Notes: generated by a model not told the origin, from the sequence alone. Shown: positions 43,685 through 52,084, counted from the stretch's first letter. The stretch is 64,000 nt of DNA from JBJXHN01 sp046233135 (GCA_046233135.1 JBJXHN010000010.1:62001-126000), one strand, 5' to 3'. Program-made: numbers and translations.

Positions 43685-44479
43685 ATGACCGAGACCCCTT
43701 GCCCCCTGAACGCCCAGGTTACCGGATCGGGCCGGCCGATGGTGGTGCTGCACGGCCTGTTCGGCGCCGCGCGGAACTGGTCCGGGGTGGCGCGGCGGCT
43801 GGGCGAGCAGTGGCAGGTCCATGCCCTGGACCTGCGCAACCACGGCGAATCGCCCTGGCGGGACAGCATGGACTACCGGGCCATGGCGGCGGACGTGGTC
43901 GCCTATATGGATGCGCAGGGGCTGGGAACGCCGGTGCTGATCGGCCACAGCATGGGCGGCAAGGTGGCGATGACCGCGGCGCTGGAGCACGGAAACCGCT
44001 TCAGTGCCCTGGTGGTCGCCGATATCGCCCCCGTGGCCTATCGGTCCACCCTGTCCAGCTTTGTCGAAGCGATGCTGGCCGTGCCGCTGGACCAGCTGGA
44101 CCGCCGCTCCCAGGCCGAGCCCCACTTGCGGGAGGTGGTGAAGGATCCCGGCGTGCGGCAGTTCCTGTTGCAGAACCTGACGCAGGATGCCGGTGGACCC
44201 TTGCGCTGGCGGATCAATCTGGAGGTTCTGAAGGCCGAGATGGGCAGCGTCATCGGATTTCCCGCGCTGCCGGACGGGACCCGGTTCGAAGGCCCCACCC
44301 TGTTCGTGCGCGGCGAGCTGTCCGATTACGTGCGCGACTCCCACCGCCCGACCATCGACCGGCTGTTCCCCAATGCCGTGATGGCGGCGATCAAGGGCTC
44401 CGGCCACTGGGTGCATGCGGAAAAGCCCGACGCGTTCATCGAAACGGTGCAAGGGTTCCTGGCGCGGGTCGAGGGTTAG
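43685..44479 (+). CDS. alpha/beta-hydrolase (YbfF-like esterase)
   Basis: A 264-residue alpha/beta-hydrolase. It has the oxyanion HGLFGAARNW, DLRNHGESPW, the nucleophile elbow GHSMGG (Ser at about 88) and the catalytic His in GSGHWVHAEKPD near the C-terminus. This pattern matches the YbfF group of carboxylesterases/thioesterases. Its TAG (44477-44479) overlaps the stop of the convergent DUF2189 gene by two bases, leaving no room for a terminator between them. Confidence 0.92.
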   Translation: MTETPCPLNAQVTGSGRPMVVLHGLFGAARNWSGVARRLGEQWQVHALDLRNHGESPWRDSMDYRAMAADVVAYMDAQGLGTPVLIGHSMGGKVAMTAALEHGNRFSALVVADIAPVAYRSTLSSFVEAMLAVPLDQLDRRSQAEPHLREVVKDPGVRQFLLQNLTQDAGGPLRWRINLEVLKAEMGSVIGFPALPDGTRFEGPTLFVRGELSDYVRDSHRPTIDRLFPNAVMAAIKGSGHWVHAEKPDAFIETVQGFLARVEG

Positions 44480-45384
44480 TCGCTTCCGGCAGTCTCCGGC
44501 ACCGTTCCCCCAGGCGTCTCCGACACCATTGTCCCAGGCGTCTCCGACACCATTGTCCCAGGCGTCTCCGACACCATCGCCCGATAGGCATGCCAGGTGG
44601 CATGGCCGATCAGTGGCAGGGTGACCAGCAGGCCGATATAGCCGGTAGCCAGGCCACCGCCGATGAACAGCACGATCAGCGCGGCCCAGATCGCCATGGG
44701 GCGGCGGTTGGCGAGCACGGCGCGGAAGCTGACGGCGCCGGCGCGGAAGATGTCTTCGCGCTTGTCCAGCATCAGCGGCAGGGAGACGACACCGAAAACG
44801 AAGGCGACGGCGGCGAACAGGAAGCCCACCGCCGTGCCCACCAGCAGAAAGGCGAAACCGTCCCAGCTGGTCAGGGCGTGGGTGACCATGTTGGTCCAGT
44901 TGATGCTGGTATAGGGGAAGGTCAGGGCGAAGATCAGCACGGCGATCCGGACCCAGATCATCAGGAAGATCATCAGCACCAGACCGGCGGTCAGGATGTG
45001 GAAGCTGTTGCGGCGAAAGGCCGTCAGGGCGCGCCACAGGCTGGCTTTCTCGCCGGCTTGCAGGGCGCGGCTGATCTCGCACAGGCCGATCCCCAGGATC
45101 GGGCCGACCAGCAGGAAGCCGCCGATCATCGGCGACACCAGATACAGCATGTCCACCAGATACAGCCCAACGGTCATGCAGAAGCCGGCAATGACGAAGA
45201 TCAGGCCATAGATCACGCTGGCCGGACCGGACTTGCGGTAATCGCTCCAGCCATGGGCCAGCCAGTCGAAACACTCCCGGCTGCTGATCCGGTGGATGAT
45301 ATAGCGCGGCAGGGCGGGCGCGGCCGCGTCAGGGACGGGCGGAGGTGAGGATATCTTCCGGTCGGAAGCCTGATGATCTGTCAT
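44476..45384 (-). CDS. DUF2189 membrane protein with repetitive C-terminal tail
   Basis: A 302-residue integral membrane protein of the DUF2189 family. It has about six hydrophobic segments (SVIYGLIFVIAGFCMTVGLYL, then LVSPMIGGFLLVGPILGIGL, FHILTAGLVLMIFLMIW, FAFLLVGTAVGFLFAAVAF and others) and the family segment LGIGLCEISRALQAGEKASL. The conserved part ends with LIGHATWHAYRA. The remaining tail is three copies of MVSETPG(T/G) plus TVPETAGSD, encoded by a 24-bp minisatellite. The family role is unknown. The ATG at 45384 is set by family length. Confidence 0.85.
   Translation of the reverse strand: MTDHQASDRKISSPPPVPDAAAPALPRYIIHRISSRECFDWLAHGWSDYRKSGPASVIYGLIFVIAGFCMTVGLYLVDMLYLVSPMIGGFLLVGPILGIGLCEISRALQAGEKASLWRALTAFRRNSFHILTAGLVLMIFLMIWVRIAVLIFALTFPYTSINWTNMVTHALTSWDGFAFLLVGTAVGFLFAAVAFVFGVVSLPLMLDKREDIFRAGAVSFRAVLANRRPMAIWAALIVLFIGGGLATGYIGLLVTLPLIGHATWHAYRAMVSETPGTMVSETPGTMVSETPGGTVPETAGSD
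44483..44578. repeat. 24-bp in-frame minisatellite in DUF2189 gene
   Basis: Units begin at 44507, 44531 and 44555, differing only at the ends, and a more diverged copy lies at 44483. The shared core is CAGGCGTCTCCGACACCAT. On the minus strand each unit encodes MVSETPGT. Confidence 0.92.
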
Positions 45385-45528
45385 GGCGGGCCTCGTCCAT
45401 CTGGCCGGTCCGTCTGCGGGACGGCCGGCGGGGAATGTGGGCGAGGACAAGCCTGGATCAAAAGTCTAACCGGCGCCCACCAAACGGATGTGGGCATGCC
45501 GGGGCGGATCGGCAAAGGGGGGGAGAAC

Positions 45529-45825
45529 TCAGTCGACCTTGCGCAGGCGATGGTTGGCGGGGCAATAGGCGGCGCCCCGGTCGGTCCACAGCACCGGGGT
45601 GGTGACGTCGTCGTCGAAGAAGCCCTTGCCGGTCTTTTCGCAGGTGCAGTTCAGGATGGCGCAGGCCATCGACAGGTCGGGCGCAGGCACATTGGCCGGC
45701 GTTGGCGTGGCAGCCACCGGATCGGGATCACCGCCGCAGGCTGCGGGCAGAACACCCAGAGCCACGGCCAGGGTCACGGCCGCCAGCCGTCCTTTGATGA
45801 TCCGGGAAACTGCGCCTGAGGCCAT
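45529..45825 (-). CDS. small Cys-containing lipoprotein
   Basis: Unrecognised 98-residue protein. A signal sequence (RLAAVTLAVALGVLPAAC) ends in a lipobox-like PAAC, predicting a lipoprotein with Cys30. A proline/alanine linker follows (VAATPTPANVPAP), then a short domain with four further Cys (MACAILNCTCEKTG and AAYCPANH). The Cys pattern suggests disulfides or a metal site in the periplasm. Genes on either side are unrelated. I cannot assign a role. Confidence 0.65.
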   Translation of the reverse strand: MASGAVSRIIKGRLAAVTLAVALGVLPAACGGDPDPVAATPTPANVPAPDLSMACAILNCTCEKTGKGFFDDDVTTPVLWTDRGAAYCPANHRLRKVD

Positions 45826-45949
45826 GGTCCGCGTCCTTCCTTGCTGCGATTACCGAAACCGGTTCTACAGCAAAAACCGCGCGGCCGGTATCCGGTCGCG
45901 CGGATTGATGCAAGACGATGGTTCTGTCCGTTTGGCGGTGGGGGCCTGC

Positions 45950-46519
45950 TCAGGCCGCCAGGAACGCGGATGCGGGGATGATCAGGGGGCCGGCGGACCG
46001 GCGAACCCGGGCCGGCAGCACCAGATCCCGCCGAGGCAGGATCAAGCCGCCGGCCTTCTCCTGGACCGCTCGGGTGGAAAGGGGCAGGGCCTGGACCCGC
46101 TCAGCCTGTTCGTCGGGCATGACGATGCCGAACTCGGCGGCGGGCCGGAAGCCGAACCGCCGGTAATAGGCGGGTGCACCCACCAGCAGGATCATGTCGT
46201 GACCGGCGTTGGTGGCCTCGTTGATCGCCTGCTGCATCAGATGGGCACCGATGCCGCCAACCTGGAGCATGGGGTCCACGGCGATGGGGCCGAGCAGCAC
46301 CACGTCCAGCGGGCAGTTGGCAAGCGCAATCGGCCAATGCCGCACGGTACCGGCAAGGCTGCCGTCGCGAAAGGCGGTGAAGCACAGGTGGGGCAGGGGG
46401 GCCACCCCGTCCCGGTACCGATAGGACGTCTTGACCGTCCGGCCGGGGCCGAAGGCCCGGTCCAGCAGGGTTTCGATAGCCGGCTCAAGACCCGGCAATT
46501 CATGCTTGATCGTGATCAT
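45950..46519 (-). CDS. GNAT family N-acetyltransferase (YhbS-like)
   Basis: A 189-residue GNAT enzyme. The acetyl-CoA binding region reads LGPIAVDPMLQVGGIGAHLM, with the GxGxx(G/A) loop, and is followed by NAGHDMILLVGAPAYYRRFGF, typical of YhbS-like proteins (COG3153). The start MITIKHELPGLEPAIETLLDRAFGPGR fits the family. ATG at 46519 is chosen over 46546. The substrate is not predictable. Confidence 0.9.
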   Translation of the reverse strand: MITIKHELPGLEPAIETLLDRAFGPGRTVKTSYRYRDGVAPLPHLCFTAFRDGSLAGTVRHWPIALANCPLDVVLLGPIAVDPMLQVGGIGAHLMQQAINEATNAGHDMILLVGAPAYYRRFGFRPAAEFGIVMPDEQAERVQALPLSTRAVQEKAGGLILPRRDLVLPARVRRSAGPLIIPASAFLAA

Positions 46520-46881
46520 TGTCTGGCGGGTTCCCGAAAGAGTCATTCAACGGCAGGGCTGCCTTCCGCGTCATCGGCGGCGCCGGCCTTTTGGGAACCT
46601 TCGACCGGACAGAGCTTTATAGCCGGCCGGTATGGGTGACCCGTTGATCAGGCGGCGACACATTCCCGCGCCTGGGCGCGGGAGACCTGTCGTCGTCGTC
46701 GCTGGGTCTGCAACCGGATCATGGATGCGCTGCTCTTTCCGTCTCAGCGTTTTTTCTGCCGAAGGCGGTTTCTACGCGCAGTTGGCCGGCGGGTCAAGAA
46801 ATCCATACCCCGTCGCGCCTCGCTCCGCATCATCGGCCACCCTATATGGTTTTGAGGCAACACTGATCGAAAGACTCGGAC
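46520..46881. other. 362-bp intergenic region with a perfect hairpin
   Basis: The space between the divergent GNAT (-) and sugar-dehydrogenase (+) genes holds no convincing gene. It contains an 8-bp perfect hairpin TCCCGCGC-CTGG-GCGCGGGA (46664-46683), a -10-like TATAAA on the minus strand (46621-46616) and a TATATG on the plus strand (46843-46848). A 29-codon Arg-rich frame on the minus strand ends at 46744, without a ribosome site. I see no tRNA or known ncRNA. Confidence 0.5.
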
Positions 46882-48075
46882 ATGGCCTTTCCTTCCGCTT
46901 CCCGCCGCACCCCTCCGTTTACCTCGCCCATGGCCAGCGCCGCGCTTGCCCTGGCCCTGCTGGCCGTGGGCATCGGCGCCCCCGCCTGCGCCCCCCGGGC
47001 GGAAGAGGTGAATGGTCTGGAGGTGGATAGCGCCCAGGCCCGTTTCCGGGTCGAGGTCCTGGCCGAGGGGCTGGAGAACCCCTGGGGTCTGGCCTTTCTG
47101 CCCGACGGCCGTCTGCTGATCACCGAGCGCCCGGGGCGGCTGCGCATTTTTGCCGACGGCCGGCTGGACCCCCGGCCGGTGGATGGCCTGCCGCCGGTAA
47201 CGGCCCAAGGTCAGGGCGGGTTGCTGGATGTGGCAGCCGGCCCGGAAGGGCAGTGGCTCTACCTCTCGCATTCCGTTTCGGGGGAGGGGGGCACCACCAC
47301 CCGCATCTCCCGCGGCCGGCTGGACGGCCAGGGGCTGACGGCGGTGGAAACCCTGTTCGAGGCTTTGCCGCGCGGCCGCACCTCCCGCCATTATGGCTCG
47401 CGGCTGGCGTTCGGGCCGGATGGCATGCTGTATTTTTCCGTCGGCGACCGCGGCGAACGGCAGCGCGCCCAGGATCTGGGGAATGCGGGCGGCAAGATCC
47501 ACCGAATTCACCCCGACGGCTCGGTTCCGACGGACAATCCCTTCGTGAACACCGCCGGCGCCCTGCCGACGGTCTGGTCCTATGGCCACCGCAACCCTCA
47601 GGGTTTGGTGTGGGACCCGGCGACGGAGCGGCTGTGGGCACATGAACACGGCCCCCGGGGCGGCGACGAGGTCAATCTGATCGAAAAGGGCGTGAACTAT
47701 GGCTGGCCGGTGATCACCTACGGACGGGAGTATTCGGGCGGCATCGTCGGCGAGGGACTGACCGAGCAGGCGGGCATGGCCCAGCCGGAGATCTACTGGG
47801 TGCCCTCCATCGCCCCGTCGGGCCTGACGCTGTATGACGGTGCGGCCTTTCCGGACTGGCGGGGAGACTTATTCGTCGGCGCCCTGGCCTTGACCCACCT
47901 GCGGCGTCTGGAACTGGCCCCGCCCGGGGCGGCGGGACCGTCGGTGGTGGCACAGGAAGTGCTGCTGGAAGACACCTTGGGCCGGATCCGGGCCATGACC
48001 ACGGGGCCGGACGGCATGCTATACCTCATAACGGATGCCGATGACGGCCTGCTGGTGAGGCTGTCGCCAGTGTAA
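46882..48075 (+). CDS. PQQ-dependent soluble aldose dehydrogenase (Asd/YliI-like)
   Basis: A 397-residue six-bladed beta-propeller protein exported by an N-terminal signal (hydrophobic ASAALALALLAVGIGAPAC, about 18-36). Family motifs are LENPWGLAFLPDGRLLITERPG, SRLAFGPDGMLYFSVGDRG, WSYGHRNPQGL, WAHEHGPRGGDEVN and GVNYGWP. Members oxidise aldose sugars with PQQ in the periplasm. The APACA region is compatible with a lipobox, so it might be lipid-anchored. No pqq biosynthesis genes are in the window. A PAS kinase gene follows on the same strand. Confidence 0.9.
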   Translation: MAFPSASRRTPPFTSPMASAALALALLAVGIGAPACAPRAEEVNGLEVDSAQARFRVEVLAEGLENPWGLAFLPDGRLLITERPGRLRIFADGRLDPRPVDGLPPVTAQGQGGLLDVAAGPEGQWLYLSHSVSGEGGTTTRISRGRLDGQGLTAVETLFEALPRGRTSRHYGSRLAFGPDGMLYFSVGDRGERQRAQDLGNAGGKIHRIHPDGSVPTDNPFVNTAGALPTVWSYGHRNPQGLVWDPATERLWAHEHGPRGGDEVNLIEKGVNYGWPVITYGREYSGGIVGEGLTEQAGMAQPEIYWVPSIAPSGLTLYDGAAFPDWRGDLFVGALALTHLRRLELAPPGAAGPSVVAQEVLLEDTLGRIRAMTTGPDGMLYLITDADDGLLVRLSPV

Positions 48076-48166
48076 TTGCCCCACCAAAACGCTTAGTTCC
48101 CCTGTGGTACTTTCCGGCCAGCCGGGGTACTCTACCGGGGTTGGCAGAGGCCGGGGTGCAGGGGGC

Positions 48167-49588
48167 ATGGAGCAGACGGAGTGGTCCGAAGCGGAAAGGG
48201 ACGCACGGCGACAATCCGGTGCCGTGCCAGCCGATGCGACTCCGGCTGCGGATCCAGCCTCTCCCATAGCCTCTTCTCAGCAGCCTCCGGCTTTCTGGAC
48301 GGTCATGTCCGAACACGCGGACCGCTTACGCGCCGCGCGCCTGGATGAAGCGCCGCTGAACCCGGAAACGCCGCCGGCTCATTCTGCCGACAGTCTGGCT
48401 ACCGACTGCATGGAAGGGGTGGTCGATCCCCTGGTCACCTCTGCGGGTGAGCTGTCCAGTCTGGCGCAACGGGAACAGCGCTATGCGCTGGCCATGCTCG
48501 GGGCCAACGACGGCCTGTGGGACTGGAATATCGATACCGACGAGGTCTACATCTCTCCCCGGGCCGGCGAGATCCTGAACATCCGTCCCGAGGAACTGGC
48601 CCGCACCTCTTGGGCGTTGCTGTCCTATATCCATCCCGACGACCTGCCCGAGTTCCGCCGCAAGATCGTCGATCACATCAAGGGCAAAAGCCCCTCGTTC
48701 GAGGTGGAATACCGCATCGAGGATCAGGACGGCCGCACCCATTGGGTGCTCCATCGCGGTCTGGCGCTCCGCGACGAGAACGGGTGGGCCCGGCGTATGG
48801 CAGGCTCCCTCAGCGACATCACCCGCCGCAAGCAGGGCGAACTTGTGCTGATGGAGGCCAAGAACCAGGCTGAGAGCGCCGCCCGGGCCAAGTCCGACTT
48901 CCTCGCCCATATGAGTCACGAACTGCGCACACCGCTGAACGCCATCATCGGCTTTGCCGACATGATGCGCGAACAGGTGTTCGGCCCCATGCCCGATGAT
49001 CACTACACGGAATACGTTCAGAACATCGTTAAATCCGGCGAGCATCTTCTGTCGCTGATCAATGACGTGCTGGATACCGCCAAGATCGAAGCCGGCAAGT
49101 TCGAACTGGACGACGGGGTGGTGAACCTGCTGGTGCTGATCCGCGAGGTCACCGGCCTTATCCGCCCCCGGGCCGAGCGCCAGGGGATCGTGCTGCGCGA
49201 CGACCTGCCTCCCTTCCTGCCCAACATTCGCGGTGATGAACGACGCCTGCGCCAGGTGCTGCTGAACCTGCTGAGCAATGCGGTGAAGTTCAGCCTGCCC
49301 GGCGGTCTGATCACCGTCGAAGTGATCGTGGACGGCCCAAACGGCCTGATCATCCGCCTGCGGGACCGGGGGGTGGGCATGAACCCCGAAGACATCCCCC
49401 GGGTGCTGGAGACCTTCGGGCAGGTCAACAACCAGATCGCCCGCTCGCAGGAGGGCACAGGCCTCGGCCTGCCCCTCAGCCGCGCGCTGATCGAGCTGCA
49501 CGGCGGCCGCCTGCGCCTGGACAGCGCTCTGGGGGAAGGAACGACCGTGACCGTCTTCCTGCCCCCGGACCGGGTCATCATCGCCTGA
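48167..49588 (+). CDS. cytosolic PAS sensor histidine kinase
   Basis: A 473-residue kinase without membrane segments. After a low-complexity N-terminus of about 95 residues comes a PAS domain (about 101-219: LAMLGANDGLWDWNIDTD, SYIHPDDLPEFRR, EDQDGRTHWVLHRG), a HisKA with FLAHMSHELRTPLNAII (His251) and a HATPase with NLLSNAVKFS, DRGVGMNP and GTGLGLPLS. No receiver domain is present. It ends 13 bp from the end of the convergent hybrid kinase gene, whose receiver could be a phosphorelay partner. ATG at 48167 is preferred; an upstream start at 48104 is possible, and the exact N-terminus is uncertain. Confidence 0.92.
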   Translation: MEQTEWSEAERDARRQSGAVPADATPAADPASPIASSQQPPAFWTVMSEHADRLRAARLDEAPLNPETPPAHSADSLATDCMEGVVDPLVTSAGELSSLAQREQRYALAMLGANDGLWDWNIDTDEVYISPRAGEILNIRPEELARTSWALLSYIHPDDLPEFRRKIVDHIKGKSPSFEVEYRIEDQDGRTHWVLHRGLALRDENGWARRMAGSLSDITRRKQGELVLMEAKNQAESAARAKSDFLAHMSHELRTPLNAIIGFADMMREQVFGPMPDDHYTEYVQNIVKSGEHLLSLINDVLDTAKIEAGKFELDDGVVNLLVLIREVTGLIRPRAERQGIVLRDDLPPFLPNIRGDERRLRQVLLNLLSNAVKFSLPGGLITVEVIVDGPNGLIIRLRDRGVGMNPEDIPRVLETFGQVNNQIARSQEGTGLGLPLSRALIELHGGRLRLDSALGEGTTVTVFLPPDRVIIA

Positions 49589-49601
49589 TCGGGCGGGATC
49601 G

Positions 49602-51947
49602 CTACTCGGCCGCAGCGCTGTCCTTTTCCTCGACGCCGTCTGTTCCACCCCCATTGAGCACCGCAGAGATCCGTTCCGCCGCATCGCCGATGCTGGTGCA
49701 GCGCTTCAGCAGCACCAGTTCTGTGGTGTCGGCCAGATCCGCCCGCTGCTCCGCCGTCAGGTCCAGGCTTGTCAGCACGACAATGGAGCGTGGATGGGTC
49801 AGGGCCTCGCGGGCGCGGCGGATCAGTTCGAAGCCGTCGATGCTGGGCAGCAGCAGGTCCACCACCATCACGTCGGGCCGCACGTGGCCCATGGCGTCCA
49901 TGGCTTCCTCGGCACTGGAGGCCGTGACCACCGACGCTCCGGCCCGGCCCAGGTGACGGGCCAGCAAGCCCCGGGTGTGGGGATCGTCCTCGACGATCAG
50001 CACGTCCAGGGGACGCACTATTCCCGCAGCCTCGCCCACCCGCTCGGCCAGAGTCTGGAAGGGGGTGGCGGCCGGCACCACGCAGACCACGGCTTCGGCC
50101 AAGGCGCGATAATGGTGGTCGCTGGCGACGATGATCCGGACCCCCTGATCGGCGCAATGGCGCAGCAGACCGGATAGCGCGGTCCGCGCTTCCTTGCCCG
50201 ACTGGCCGCCGGTGAGGATGACCACGGCGTCGTAGTCATTGGAAGTCAGGGCGGTGGACAGGCCGCCGATGCATTCGAACACCGATCCATGGCTGAACAG
50301 GGCCGCGGCCTGATTGGCGGTGGCGGTGTCCCGGGCCGAGGAGCCGAGCACCAGGAAGGCCACGGTCCCGTCGCAGACGATGGGCTCGGTCTGGCACAGG
50401 ACCGGCAGGTCCATGGTGAAGACGGTGCCGTCGCCGGGGTGACTGTCGGCGGTGATGGTGCCGCCCATCAGCTCGCAGAAGCCCCGGGTGATGGCCAGCC
50501 CCAGGCCAGTGCCGCCGTACTTTTCTGCCACCGTGTTGTCGCCCTGGCGATAGGCCTGGAACAGCAGGGCCATCTGTTCGGGCGTCATGCCGATGCCGGT
50601 GTCGCGCACGGTCAGGCGCAGCCGATGATCGTCCGTCCCTGGGGCGAAGTGGATGGTGACCGTGCCGTTCTCGGCGAACTTGGCGGCATTGCCGGCCAGA
50701 TTGATCAGCATCTGGCGCAGCTTTGTGCAGTCCACCAGCAGGGTGGCGTTGTCGGTATCGTCGATGATGTCCAGGCCGTTGCCGTTTGCTTCCGCCAGGG
50801 GCTGGATGATCGGGCGGACATCCTCGATCACCTCTGCGACCGTAACGCGGCCCGGGGACAGCTCCATGTGGCCACTTTCGATCTTGGCCATATCCAGGAT
50901 GTTGTTGATCAGCTCCAGCAGATGGCGGCCGGCGCTGGTGATATGGTCCAGATCCTCGCGCACGGTTTCCGGCGGCAGGCGGTCGCCGATGGCGGTCAGC
51001 AGTTCGGAATAGCCGATGATGGCGTTCAGCGGCGTGCGCAGTTCGTGGCTCATATGCGAGACGAAGGCGGTTTTGGTGGCGCTGGCCTGCTCGGCAGACC
51101 GCTTTTCCGTTTCCGCCCGGGCCTGACCTTCCAGGGCCTCGACCAGGGCCGTAATGTCCTGGGCCACGCCCGACAGGCCGGTGATCTCACCGTTGCGGCG
51201 ATCGGCTTCGCCGCGTGCCATCATATGCACGATACGGCCGTCCTCGTGGTACAGGCGCACCCGGTGTTCAAAGCTGGCGCCAGTGTTCAGCGAGAGGCTC
51301 ATCTTTGCGTCCAGGCCTTCGCGGTCTTCTTCGACGATGCCCCGGAAGGCCTGGTCCAGGCTGATGGTGATACCGGCCGGACCGCAGTCCCGGCCCAGCA
51401 GCTGCGCCAATTCGGGCGAATTGTGGATCTTCTGGGTGGCAGCATCCATGGACCAGTAGCCCATGTGGCCCAGGCGTGCCGCACTGCGCAGGATTTTCAC
51501 TTGGTAGTCCAGGTCCTGCTCGGCAAAGCGGCGGCGGATCACTTCGCGCTCCATTTCTGCGTTCTTGTCGGCCAGGATACGCGGCGAAGGAATGGCCAGC
51601 AGGACCGGCAGCAGCGGCCAGATCTTGACCGCCGTGTAGATGGATACCGCCGCCGTCAGCAGCTTGACCACCCCCTGGGCTTCGTACAACGGCACCCAAA
51701 GGGTGATCAGGCTCAACAGGTGGGAAACGCCGCAGGCCAGGATGAACAGGGTCAGGACCATGGTCTGACGCTTCTGCTTCAGATCGCCGCGACGGGCGAC
51801 AAAGATCAGCAGGGCGATTTGTATGGTCAGATAGGACAGAAAGATGGCCGAATCCGAGACCGCATGCAGGCCGATCAGGCCCGAATCATCGGACAGGCAC
51901 ACTCCGTGGGGCAGGAAGGTCTCACTGCTGGTACCGAACAGGTTCAT
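49602..51947 (-). CDS. ethylene-receptor-like hybrid histidine kinase/response regulator
   Basis: A 781-residue membrane kinase. Residues about 26-120 form three hydrophobic helices that align without gaps to the plant ETR1 ethylene-binding domain: Asp32, Tyr39, Ile42, Ile69, Cys72 and His76 match ETR1 Asp25, Tyr32, Ile35, Ile62, Cys65 and His69 (Cys/His are the copper ligands). ETR1 Pro36 is Gln43 here. A PAS domain (about 150-268), HisKA SHMSHELRTPLNAII (His301), HATPase (NLAGNAAKFA, DTGIGM, GTGLGL), a degenerate receiver-like region (about 528-640) and a true receiver (648-765, EDD, Asp697, Lys748) follow. The start at 51947 follows GGGGAAG. Ethylene or copper binding is inferred. Confidence 0.92.
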   Translation of the reverse strand: MNLFGTSSETFLPHGVCLSDDSGLIGLHAVSDSAIFLSYLTIQIALLIFVARRGDLKQKRQTMVLTLFILACGVSHLLSLITLWVPLYEAQGVVKLLTAAVSIYTAVKIWPLLPVLLAIPSPRILADKNAEMEREVIRRRFAEQDLDYQVKILRSAARLGHMGYWSMDAATQKIHNSPELAQLLGRDCGPAGITISLDQAFRGIVEEDREGLDAKMSLSLNTGASFEHRVRLYHEDGRIVHMMARGEADRRNGEITGLSGVAQDITALVEALEGQARAETEKRSAEQASATKTAFVSHMSHELRTPLNAIIGYSELLTAIGDRLPPETVREDLDHITSAGRHLLELINNILDMAKIESGHMELSPGRVTVAEVIEDVRPIIQPLAEANGNGLDIIDDTDNATLLVDCTKLRQMLINLAGNAAKFAENGTVTIHFAPGTDDHRLRLTVRDTGIGMTPEQMALLFQAYRQGDNTVAEKYGGTGLGLAITRGFCELMGGTITADSHPGDGTVFTMDLPVLCQTEPIVCDGTVAFLVLGSSARDTATANQAAALFSHGSVFECIGGLSTALTSNDYDAVVILTGGQSGKEARTALSGLLRHCADQGVRIIVASDHHYRALAEAVVCVVPAATPFQTLAERVGEAAGIVRPLDVLIVEDDPHTRGLLARHLGRAGASVVTASSAEEAMDAMGHVRPDVMVVDLLLPSIDGFELIRRAREALTHPRSIVVLTSLDLTAEQRADLADTTELVLLKRCTSIGDAAERISAVLNGGGTDGVEEKDSAAAE

Positions 51948-52036
51948 TCTGACTTCCCCGTTGTCCCTCCTCCATATCGGCCGCCGTGTCACGGGCGCTG
52001 CCGAATGGAAAGGAACCCTTTGCAAATTGCGAAGCG

Positions 52037-52084
52037 GGAACGGAAAACCTGCGGTTTCGCGGCGGCGATGCGGTTTCCCGTTCC
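52037..52084. promoter_or_regulatory. inverted repeat upstream of ethylene-receptor-like kinase gene
   Basis: GGAACGGAAAACC (52037-52049) and GGTTTCCCGTTCC (52072-52084) pair at 12 of 13 positions around a 22-base loop. The loop repeats GCGGTTTC, which also appears at 52070, so an alternative pairing exists. It lies in the 243-bp space before the kinase gene, after hrpB. It could be a terminator for hrpB or a leader structure. Confidence 0.45.

Noticed and set aside
46744..46833. Arg-rich 29-codon frame on the minus strand
   Set aside because: No ribosome site and no family; its composition is expected by chance in this GC-rich DNA.
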